From: an uncultured Collinsella sp.
GTDB lineage: Bacteria > Actinomycetota > Coriobacteriia > Coriobacteriales > Coriobacteriaceae
Length of the DNA: 5,157 bases
Reading direction: 5' to 3'
Assembly (NCBI GenBank): GCA_900555955.1
Contig: USNA01000092.1
Coordinates: 1 to 5,157 of the forward strand
Made by a program: the position numbers and the translations under genes. Positions 1 to 4,385 of this stretch are shown in pieces; position 1 is the first letter of the stretch; the number at the start of each line of letters is the position of its first letter. Under the pieces are notes generated by a model, which was given only the letters and a program-made list of their open reading frames with translations, was not told where the DNA came from and searched no databases.

Positions 1-164
1 CCTGGTCCCGCGCGTCCACCATCTTCCCCGAGATGGTTGGTCACACCATCGCCGTCCACGACGGCCGCAAGCATGTGCCCGTGTATGTTACCGAGTCCAT
101 GGTTGGTCACAAGCTCGGCGAGTTCGCGCCGACTCGTACGTTCCGTGGCCACAAGGCCAAATAG
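1..164 (+). CDS. rpsS: 30S ribosomal protein S19, 3' part only
   Basis: This is the C-terminal 53 residues of S19, read from position 3 to the TAG at 162-164; the start lies left of the window. S19 sits in the head of the small subunit, where it pairs with S13 and contacts 16S rRNA and the A-site region. The visible part has the typical family pattern: [19 protein letters not shown], then a second MVGH in [12 protein letters not shown], then APTRTFRGH and a basic GHKAK tail. S19 is normally about 92 residues, so a little over half is present. It stands directly before rplV, the usual S10-operon order, with a 14-bp gap. Identification is secure from motif and neighbours together. Confidence 0.97.
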   Translation, partial: WSRASTIFPEMVGHTIAVHDGRKHVPVYVTESMVGHKLGEFAPTRTFRGHKAK

Positions 165-178
165 GGGGTTAACCGTAA

Positions 179-550
179 ATGGCAACTAAGTCTATTGAAA
201 CTGAGGCCACCGAGGTTCGCGCCGTCGCTAAGTACGTGCGTGTTTCCCCCAGCAAGGCCCGCCTGGTGGTCGATCTGATCCGCCGCAAGCCTGTCGCTCA
301 GGCCTTCGACATCCTCCACTTCTGCGACCGCGCCGTCGCCGTGGATGTCGAGAAGGTTCTCCGTTCCGCCGTTGCGAACGCCGAGAACAACAACGGTCTG
401 CGTGCCGACAACCTGGTTGTCGCCGCTGCCTATGTTGACGAGGGTCCGACGCTTAAGCGCATCCGTCCCCGCGCCAAGGGTTCCGCTTCTCGCATTCTGA
501 AGCGTACTTCCCACATCACCGTCGTCGTTGCTCCTCGAAAGGAGGCGTAA
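179..550 (+). CDS. rplV: 50S ribosomal protein L22
   Basis: L22 binds 23S rRNA early in large-subunit assembly, and its long beta-hairpin lines the peptide exit tunnel beside L4. The 123-residue product has the globular part at about 11-83 ([41 protein letters not shown]) and the hairpin and basic tip at about 84-115 ([20 protein letters not shown]). The family usually runs about 110-115 residues, so there is a slightly long N-terminus ([11 protein letters not shown]) that may be partly unstructured. The ATG at 179 is preceded by a G-run (164-168) about 10 nt upstream that could serve as a weak Shine-Dalgarno site. Translation is probably also helped by coupling to rpsS, which ends 14 bp before. 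The macrolide-relevant hairpin shows no obvious deletion. Confidence 0.98.
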   Translation: MATKSIETEATEVRAVAKYVRVSPSKARLVVDLIRRKPVAQAFDILHFCDRAVAVDVEKVLRSAVANAENNNGLRADNLVVAAAYVDEGPTLKRIRPRAKGSASRILKRTSHITVVVAPRKEA

Positions 551-556
551 AGCTGT

Positions 557-1267
557 ATGGGTCAGAAAGTCTACCCCACCGGCTTCCGTCTTGGCATCAC
601 CGAGAACTGGCGCTCCCGCTGGTTCGCAGAGAAGGATTACGCTAAGACCCTCGGTAACGATCTCGAGATCCGCAAGTACCTCGAGAAGCGTCTTTCCCGC
701 GCAGCTGTCTCCCGCGTCGAGATCGAGCGCGCTGGCGACAAGGTGAAGGTCATCATCCTCACCGCTCGCCCCGGCGTTGTCATCGGTAAGAAGGGTGCCG
801 AGATCGATACCCTCCGCACCGAGCTCGAGAAGGTCGCTGGTGTCTCCAAGGGCCAGCTCTCCGTCGACGTTGTCGAGATCAAGCGCCCCGAGCTCGACGC
901 TAACCTCGTTGCTCAGTCTATCGCCGAGCAGCTCGAGGGCCGCGTTGCCTTCCGTCGCGCTATGCGCAAGGCTGTCCAGTCCGCCCGCAAGGCCGGCGCT
1001 AAGGGCATCCGTATCCAGTGCTCCGGTCGTCTCGGCGGTGCCGAGATGGGCCGTCGTGAGTGGTACCGCGAGGGTCGCGTGCCTCTGCACACCCTCCGTG
1101 CCAAGATCGATTACGGCACGGCTGTCGCCAGCACCACCATGGGCGCTTGCGGCGTGAAGGTCTGGATCTACCTGGGCGAGAAGCTCCCGGGCCAGCCCGT
1201 TCCTAACCCTGCACTCGAGGGCTCTTCCCGTCCTCGTCGTCGTAACTCCGAGAGGAGGGGTCAGTAG
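557..1267 (+). CDS. rpsC: 30S ribosomal protein S3
   Basis: S3 is a 236-residue small-subunit protein at the mRNA entry channel, in a family that contributes to mRNA unwinding with S4 and S5. Visible parts are the N-terminal [13 protein letters not shown], a type-II KH domain with the loop [10 protein letters not shown] at about 74-83, the basic RRAMRKAV stretch at about 133-140 that corresponds to the E. coli helicase-site arginines, and the C-terminal domain with [20 protein letters not shown] at about 157-176. The tail ([14 protein letters not shown]) is arginine-rich, as in other actinobacteria. A strong AAAGGAGG site at 538-545, inside the end of rplV, lies 11 nt before the ATG. The TAG stop shares its G with the GTG start of rplP, implying translational coupling. 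Confidence 0.98.
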   Translation: MGQKVYPTGFRLGITENWRSRWFAEKDYAKTLGNDLEIRKYLEKRLSRAAVSRVEIERAGDKVKVIILTARPGVVIGKKGAEIDTLRTELEKVAGVSKGQLSVDVVEIKRPELDANLVAQSIAEQLEGRVAFRRAMRKAVQSARKAGAKGIRIQCSGRLGGAEMGRREWYREGRVPLHTLRAKIDYGTAVASTTMGACGVKVWIYLGEKLPGQPVPNPALEGSSRPRRRNSERRGQ

Positions 1268-1770
1268 TGCTTGCCCCTAAGCGTATTCTTCACCGCAAGG
1301 TGCAGCGTGGCTCCATGAAGGGCCAGGCCAAGGGTAATACCGAGCTGCATTTCGGCGAGTTTGGTATCCAGGCTCTCGAGGCCCATTGGATCACCAACCG
1401 TCAGATCGAGGCCGCTCGTATTGCCATGACCCGCTACATGAAGCGTGGCGGTCGTGTCTACATCACGATCTTCCCCGATAAGCCCATCACCAAGAAGCCT
1501 GCCGAGACTCGCATGGGTTCTGGTAAGGGTAACCCCGAGGAGTGGGTGGCCGTCGTCAAGCCCGGCCGTATCATGTTCGAGGTCAAGGGCGTGCCCGAGG
1601 AGGTCGCTCGCGAGGCTCTGCGTCTTGCACAGCACAAGCTTCCCATCAAGACCAAGATTGTTGCTGCCAAGAACGCCGAGCAGCGCATCGAGAAGGAGAT
1701 GGCTGAGGAGGCCGCTCTCGAGGCCAAGTGGGCTGCTGAGGACGCCGCCGCCGCCAAGGAGGAGAACTAA
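1267..1770 (+). CDS. rplP: 50S ribosomal protein L16, with C-terminal extension
   Basis: L16 organises the A-site tRNA elbow region of the large subunit. The start is a GTG at 1267-1269 overlapping the rpsC stop in TAGTG. It is preferred because it gives the family's N-terminus ([15 protein letters not shown]) and has an AGGAGGGG site just upstream at about 1253-1260. The core carries [20 protein letters not shown] (about 69-88), whose Arg82 aligns with E. coli Arg81, then [22 protein letters not shown]. The family is normally about 136-145 residues; this protein is 167, because of an Ala/Glu/Lys-rich tail from about 135 ([19 protein letters not shown] and on to KEEN), probably a charged helix. 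The stop overlaps the rpmC start as TAATG. Confidence 0.97.
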   Translation: MLAPKRILHRKVQRGSMKGQAKGNTELHFGEFGIQALEAHWITNRQIEAARIAMTRYMKRGGRVYITIFPDKPITKKPAETRMGSGKGNPEEWVAVVKPGRIMFEVKGVPEEVAREALRLAQHKLPIKTKIVAAKNAEQRIEKEMAEEAALEAKWAAEDAAAAKEEN

Positions 1771-1985
1771 TGAAGCCCGCAGAGATTCGTGAGCTCTCGG
1801 ACGCTCAGCTCGTTGAGAAGCTGAAGGAAATGCGCGCCGAGCTCTTTAACCTTCGTTTCCAGATGGCCACCAGCCAGCTGGACAACACCGCTCGCGTCAA
1901 CACCGTGAAGAAGGACATCGCTCGCGTCCTCACGGAGCAGCGCGCCCGTGAGATCGCAGCGGAGAAGTCCGCTGTCGCCGAGTAG
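1770..1985 (+). CDS. rpmC: 50S ribosomal protein L29
   Basis: L29 is a small helical protein next to L23 at the polypeptide exit, part of the platform that receives nascent-chain factors such as trigger factor and SRP. The 71-residue product shows the standard two-helix pattern: [31 protein letters not shown], the turn at TSQLDNTAR, then a second helix VKKDIARVLTEQRARE, with a slightly long Ala/Glu tail. The ATG overlaps the rplP stop by one base, and AAGGAGGAG at about 1757-1764 provides the ribosome binding site from within rplP. It is followed by rpsQ after 16 bp, the standard neighbour. Confidence 0.97.
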   Translation: MKPAEIRELSDAQLVEKLKEMRAELFNLRFQMATSQLDNTARVNTVKKDIARVLTEQRAREIAAEKSAVAE

Positions 1986-2001
1986 GACCTAAGGAGAGAA
2001 C

Positions 2002-2262
2002 ATGACTGATTCGCGTAACTCGCGTAAGGTCCGTACGGGTGTCGTTACCTCCGTCTCCGGTGCCAAGACCATTGTTGTCACCATCACCGAGCGCAAGCGT
2101 CACCCCAAGTACGGCAAGATGATGACCAGCTCCAAGAAGCTGCACGCTCACGACGAGGAGTGCACGGCTGGCGTGGGCGACACCGTCCGCGTTATGGAGA
2201 CCCGTCCTATGTCCAAGATGAAGCGTTGGCGCCTCATCGAGGTCGTCGAGCGCGCTAAATAA
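2002..2262 (+). CDS. rpsQ: 30S ribosomal protein S17
   Basis: S17 is a primary 16S rRNA-binding protein with an OB fold, needed early in small-subunit assembly. The 86-residue product begins MTDSRNSRKVRTGVVTSV and has the family's SGAKTIVVTITERKRHPKYGK block (about 19-39). The C-terminal strands include HDEECTAGVGDTVRVMETRPMSK and a final RWRLIEVVE. The length is normal. An AAGGAG site at 1991-1996 stands 5 nt before the ATG. It is the last gene of the S10-type group: after its TAA at 2260-2262 comes the only large gap inside the ribosomal cluster. Confidence 0.98.
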   Translation: MTDSRNSRKVRTGVVTSVSGAKTIVVTITERKRHPKYGKMMTSSKKLHAHDEECTAGVGDTVRVMETRPMSKMKRWRLIEVVERAK

Positions 2263-2380
2263 GCAGTCGCTCTTACGACTTGTACGTTTCCGAAGATGTG
2301 CGTATGCCTGGCTTGCATACCACGGGCCGCATAAAGGCTGCGCACCTCTCTTCGGTTCTTAGTTCGGAGGAACATCTACC
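2263..2380 (+). promoter_or_regulatory. structured rpsQ-rplN intergenic region, candidate leader of the spc gene group
   Basis: This 118-bp gap has no credible gene but several complementary segments. Just after the rpsQ stop, AGTCG (2265-2269) pairs with CGACT (2276-2280). Next comes a nested structure: CCGAAGA (2290-2296) with TCTTCGG (2349-2355), inside it GTGCG (2298-2302) with CGCAC (2341-2345), and inside that TATGC (2303-2307) with GCATA (2315-2319). A short GTTC/GAAC stem (2362-2365/2370-2373) places the GGAGG Shine-Dalgarno region of rplN in and beside its loop. No T-run follows any stem, so it is not an intrinsic terminator. The site is the classical S10/spc boundary, where E. coli has a promoter. 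An autoregulatory mRNA leader, a processing site or a promoter region are all possible; the function is inferred. Confidence 0.45.
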
Positions 2381-2749
2381 ATGATTCAGATGCAAACCAT
2401 GCTGAACGTCGCCGACAACTCCGGCGCTCGCAAGATTCGCTGCATCAAGGTGCTTGGCGGTTCCAAGCGTCGTTATGCAGGCATCGGCGATGTGTTCATC
2501 GGTGCTGTCCAGGAGGCTACCCCTGGCGCCAACGTCAAGAAGAAGGACGTTGTCCGTTGCGTCGTCGTTCGCACCGTTAAGGAGATCCGCCGCAAGGATG
2601 GCTCCTACATTCGCTTTGATGAGAACGCCTGCGTTGTCATCAACAACGATGGTTCGCCCGTCGGCACCCGTATCTTCGGGCCCGTCGCTCGCGAGCTTCG
2701 TGACAAGAAGTACATGAAGATCGTCTCGCTCGCTCCCGAGACCCTGTAG
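2381..2749 (+). CDS. rplN: 50S ribosomal protein L14
   Basis: L14 lies at the subunit interface of the 50S, contributes to an intersubunit bridge, and is the docking site of the silencing factor RsfS in bacteria. The 122-residue product matches the family end to end: [19 protein letters not shown], the [17 protein letters not shown] strand region, then [28 protein letters not shown], then ENACVVIN and the C-terminal [13 protein letters not shown] and [10 protein letters not shown] clear GGAGG (2366-2370) lies 10 nt before the ATG, downstream of the structured gap. rplN opens the spc operon in E. coli, so a separate control point before it would fit. rplX follows after 13 bp. Confidence 0.98.
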   Translation: MIQMQTMLNVADNSGARKIRCIKVLGGSKRRYAGIGDVFIGAVQEATPGANVKKKDVVRCVVVRTVKEIRRKDGSYIRFDENACVVINNDGSPVGTRIFGPVARELRDKKYMKIVSLAPETL

Positions 2750-2762
2750 TTAGGGGAGATAT

Positions 2763-3068
2763 ATGTATATCAAGAAGGGCGATAAGGTCCAGGTTCTCTC
2801 TGGTAAGGATCGCGGCAAGCAGGGCGTTGTCCTGCGTGCTCTCCCCGCCGAGAACAAGGTCGTTGTCGAGGGCGTTTCGGTCGTCAAGAAGGCCGTCAAG
2901 CCCAACGCTGCCAACCAGCAGGGCGGCATCGTTTCGCAGGAGGCTCCCATCGACGCCTCCAACGTCAATCTCGTCTGCCCCGAGTGCGGTAAGGTTACCC
3001 GCGTCGGTCACGAGAAGGACGGCAAGAACAAGCTGCGCGTCTGCAAGAAGTGTGGCCACAAGTTCTAA
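2763..3068 (+). CDS. rplX: 50S ribosomal protein L24, four-cysteine form
   Basis: L24 is an assembly initiator that binds near the 5' end of 23S rRNA and sits by the exit tunnel. The 101-residue product has the KOW motif at about 4-30 ([20 protein letters not shown]) and the [18 protein letters not shown] block (about 51-68). Its end carries CPEC (Cys72, Cys75) and CKKC (Cys94, Cys97), a spacing that suggests a zinc ribbon; the B. subtilis protein lacks these cysteines. GGGGAG at 2753-2758 precedes the ATG by 4 nt. The usual downstream gene, rplE, is missing: the reading frame ends at 3068 and a terminator follows at once. Confidence 0.97.
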   Translation: MYIKKGDKVQVLSGKDRGKQGVVLRALPAENKVVVEGVSVVKKAVKPNAANQQGGIVSQEAPIDASNVNLVCPECGKVTRVGHEKDGKNKLRVCKKCGHKF

Positions 3069-3071
3069 GCT

Positions 3072-3094
3072 GCTCGCAACATCAAGTTGCTAGC
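3072..3094 (+). other. small hairpin after rplX
   Basis: A short dyad just after the rplX stop: GCAAC (3076-3080) pairs with GTTGC (3086-3090) around the loop ATCAA. Past one mismatch, GCT (3072-3074) pairs with AGC (3092-3094). It abuts the intrinsic terminator, so the transcript 3' end would carry two stacked hairpins. It may protect the RNA end or be incidental. Confidence 0.4.
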
Positions 3095-3130
3095 AAAGGC
3101 CCGGATGCCTCGGCACCCGGGCCTTTTTTT
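3095..3130 (+). terminator. intrinsic terminator after rplX
   Basis: A perfect 10-bp GC-rich stem, AAAGGCCCGG (3095-3104) with CCGGGCCTTT (3117-3126), is followed by an uninterrupted T-tract (3124-3130). The 12-nt loop can itself pair partly (TGC/GCA). This is a textbook Rho-independent terminator for the ribosomal transcript reading from the left. Its last T is also the first base of the adjoining repeat. Confidence 0.9.
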
Positions 3131-3160
3131 GATCCCTTGGGGACGGAGGAAAACGGATCA
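3130..3160 (-). repeat. REP-like repeat copy A (minus orientation)
   Basis: The 31-nt unit begins TGATCC and ends GGATCA when read on the minus strand, with core TCCTCCGTCCCC. It is the exact reverse complement of copy B, so A and B together would form a 31-bp hairpin with a 22-nt loop (3161-3182). Its first base is the last T of the rplX terminator. Confidence 0.9.
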
Positions 3161-3182
3161 CCGACACCCTTGCGGACGGTAA

Positions 3183-3213
3183 TGATCCGTTTTCCTCCGT
3201 CCCCAAGGGATCA
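3183..3213 (+). repeat. REP-like repeat copy B (plus orientation)
   Basis: This copy is identical to copy D and exactly complementary to copy A. The unit is an imperfect palindrome: TGATCCGTT at its left end pairs with AAGGGATCA at its right end except for one G-G mismatch. That is the usual shape of a repeat recognised by a RAYT. It lies 122 bp before the transposase start. Confidence 0.9.
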
Positions 3214-3335
3214 TTTTGCATGATTTGGAATGGGGCTCTTTTCAAACGGGTAATACCTATCATGGGCTTGCATGTTTGGCACTTTCGCATATTGGCTAAT
3301 GCCCGCCGTTAAATCGTTCAGCGAAAGGAGCCAAG
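3214..3335 (+). other. 122-bp region upstream of the transposase gene
   Basis: No gene is visible here. The stretch is more A/T-rich than the ribosomal region and has a short imperfect direct repeat, TTGCATGATTTGG (3216-3228) and TTGCATGTTTGG (3268-3279). TAATAC (3251-3256) and TATCAT (3258-3263) resemble -10 boxes, but no acceptable -35 lies 16-18 nt upstream, so I do not call a promoter. It ends in a good AAAGGAG ribosome binding site (3324-3330), 5 nt before the ATG. Confidence 0.4.
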
Positions 3336-4166
3336 ATGTCCCGTCAACCACGTCAAAAGTCATCCACCGGGCTATATCATGTAACCGCCAGAGGCAATGC
3401 TCATCAGCTCATTTTTGAGGATGATGACGATCGCATGGCATTGCTTCTTCGTCTCAAAAATAGTTTTCGCCAGTCGGATATCTCGGTTTTGTCATGGTGC
3501 TTTATGTCCAATCACTTCCATCTTGTATTGGAAGATCCAAAGGATGCCATGTCTCCCTCAATGAAGCGGGCTCTCTCCTCCTATGTGCTTAATTTCAATA
3601 CAAGGCACCAGCGTGTCGGCCATTTGTTTCAGGATCGCTTTTACAGCACTCCTGTCTTAGATGACAGTCATTTTCTTACTGCAATCGATTATGTACATCT
3701 AAACCCCGCCAGGGCGTATGGTGGTTCCATTCTTGGATATCGATGGTCGAGCTTGAATGCGTTTGTATTGGGGCATGATGAATTTGCGTTCTGCGATATG
3801 TGCCGAGTTCAAGAACTGTCTTTGCTGTGTGTTGATCAGCGCGCATACCTAAGGCATCTTTACGATGTCCTGAAGTTAGATTCAATAACTTATGGAATGC
3901 GAGAAAAGCTATCAGACGAAGATGCCCTGAGGCTTGTTCGACATCTCGCGGCCCCGTTTGATGCCTGCGATATTAAGGCGCTCGATAAGAATCAACGTAG
4001 TGCAATCATGATACGCGCACGAAAGGCTGGCGTGACAGTCGGTCAGCTTGTGCGTTGTTGCGGACTCGGTGAGGCAACGGTTAAAAGGGCAACTGCTGGC
4101 TGGCGCGACGCCTCAAATGATCCGTTTTCCTCCGTCCCTAACGGATCATCACAGCTTTCCGCGTAA
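3336..4166 (+). CDS. IS200-like / REP-associated tyrosine transposase (RAYT)
   Basis: This is a 276-residue single-strand DNA transposase of the Y1/HUH superfamily. The N-terminal catalytic domain (about 1-145) has GLYHVTARGN (12-21), the metal-binding HUH motif as His60-Phe61-His62 in MSNHFHLVLE, GHLFQDRF (95-102), and the likely nucleophile Tyr119 in DYVHLNPARA. These motifs fit the RAYT branch, which nicks and rejoins short palindromic repeats. The C-terminal half (about 150-276) is less conserved and ends with a probable helix-turn-helix at about 225-253 (RARKAGVTVGQLVRCCGLG). The ATG is supported by AAAGGAG 5 nt upstream. A/T content and codons (TTA, AGA) differ from neighbouring genes, suggesting acquisition. 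Residues 261-271 (NDPFSSVPNGS) are encoded by repeat copy C. All catalytic residues are present, so it is probably functional. Confidence 0.92.
   Translation: MSRQPRQKSSTGLYHVTARGNAHQLIFEDDDDRMALLLRLKNSFRQSDISVLSWCFMSNHFHLVLEDPKDAMSPSMKRALSSYVLNFNTRHQRVGHLFQDRFYSTPVLDDSHFLTAIDYVHLNPARAYGGSILGYRWSSLNAFVLGHDEFAFCDMCRVQELSLLCVDQRAYLRHLYDVLKLDSITYGMREKLSDEDALRLVRHLAAPFDACDIKALDKNQRSAIMIRARKAGVTVGQLVRCCGLGEATVKRATAGWRDASNDPFSSVPNGSSQLSA
4118..4148 (+). repeat. REP-like repeat copy C, inside the transposase 3' end
   Basis: A 31-nt copy differing from B and D at two positions (C to T at 4139, G to C at 4142). The second change makes its ends fully complementary: TGATCCGTT (4118-4126) with AACGGATCA (4140-4148), a 9-bp stem with a 13-nt loop. 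It is read in frame as transposase residues 261-271. Confidence 0.9.
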
Positions 4167-4170
4167 AAGA

Positions 4171-4201
4171 TGATCCGTTTTCCTCCGTCCCCAAGGGATC
4201 A
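4171..4201 (+). repeat. REP-like repeat copy D (plus orientation)
   Basis: Identical in sequence and orientation to copy B. It starts 4 bp after the transposase stop codon and 22 nt after copy C, the same spacing as between A and B. It forms the right edge of the repeat/transposase module. Confidence 0.92.
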
Positions 4202-4385
4202 GGTGATGCGCATTTGTGCGTAGTTGCGTGTGTAGGATTGCGTTAGTATGCATGTACATGCGCGGTCTGCTGCTAGATTTTGACCATTTAGCGGTAATAC
4301 ACGCAGAAGCACGCACATACACGCGCATTTGTGCGAATATAGAGCTGTCAGAAATGAAAGACTTTTCACGATGCAGGAGGCATAT
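4202..4385 (+). promoter_or_regulatory. repeat-rich upstream region of the oxidoreductase gene
   Basis: Non-coding. GCGCATTTGTGCG occurs twice as a direct repeat (4208-4220 and 4323-4335); each copy folds as CGCA-TTTG-TGCG. Between them are TGCGT motifs on the left (4217, 4225, 4239) and ACGCA/ACGCG on the right (4301, 4311, 4321), giving the region a loose two-fold symmetry. GCATGTACATGC (4250-4261) is a perfect 12-bp palindrome. TGAAA/TTTCA (4355-4359/4364-4368) is a small dyad. A -10-like TATAGA lies at 4338-4343 without a good -35. AGGAGG at 4375-4380 is the ribosome binding site of the next gene. Operator function is possible but inferred. Confidence 0.4.

Larger units (their letters stand above)
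3130..4201 (+). mobile_element. RAYT/REP-like module: transposase gene bracketed by four copies of a 31-nt repeat
   Basis: An IS200-like tyrosine transposase gene is flanked by pairs of one 31-nt repeat. Upstream, copies at 3130-3160 (minus orientation) and 3183-3213 (plus) form a perfect inverted repeat. Downstream, copies at 4118-4148 and 4171-4201 are both plus. Each pair has a 22-nt spacer. There are no classical long terminal inverted repeats or evident target duplications, as expected for RAYT loci, where the enzyme acts on short palindromic repeats. Copies at 3183 and 4171 are identical and in the same orientation, so they could mark the ends of a unit of about 1 kb. The exact borders cannot be fixed from one sequence. 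Confidence 0.7.

Noticed and set aside
107..1090. Long open frame of 327 codons on the minus strand across rplV and rpsC
   Set aside because: It lies wholly opposite two certain ribosomal protein genes, has low-complexity Leu/Gly/Asp/Ala composition typical of antisense frames in GC-rich genes, and has no recognisable domain.
1261..1635. Minus-strand open frame opposite rplP, and similar frames opposite rplN/rplX (2640-3059) and the oxidoreductase gene (4596-4931)
   Set aside because: All are shadows of strongly supported + strand genes, with no independent motif or convincing ribosome binding site.
2280..2308. Promoter TTGTAC-N17-TATGCC for rplN
   Set aside because: Each hexamer matches the consensus at about 3 of 6 positions and the -10 lacks its final T; too weak to call, although a promoter in this gap is plausible.
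2290..2355. tRNA-like or intrinsic terminator reading of the structured gap
   Set aside because: No T-loop sequence or CCA-like acceptor pattern for a tRNA, and no T-run after any stem for a terminator.
3161..3182. Target-site duplication or meaningful spacer shared by the two repeat pairs
   Set aside because: The 22-nt spacers at 3161-3182 and 4149-4170 share only the length; aligned by eye they match at a chance-like level in direct orientation.
3130..4201. CRISPR array (31-nt repeats with 22-nt spacers)
   Set aside because: Only two units per cluster, one pair is inverted, one unit is inside a coding gene, and there are no cas genes. A RAYT gene in the middle explains the repeats better.
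4280..4300. Promoter TTGACC / TAATAC for the oxidoreductase gene
   Set aside because: The boxes are good individually but only 9 nt apart, far from the usual 16-18.
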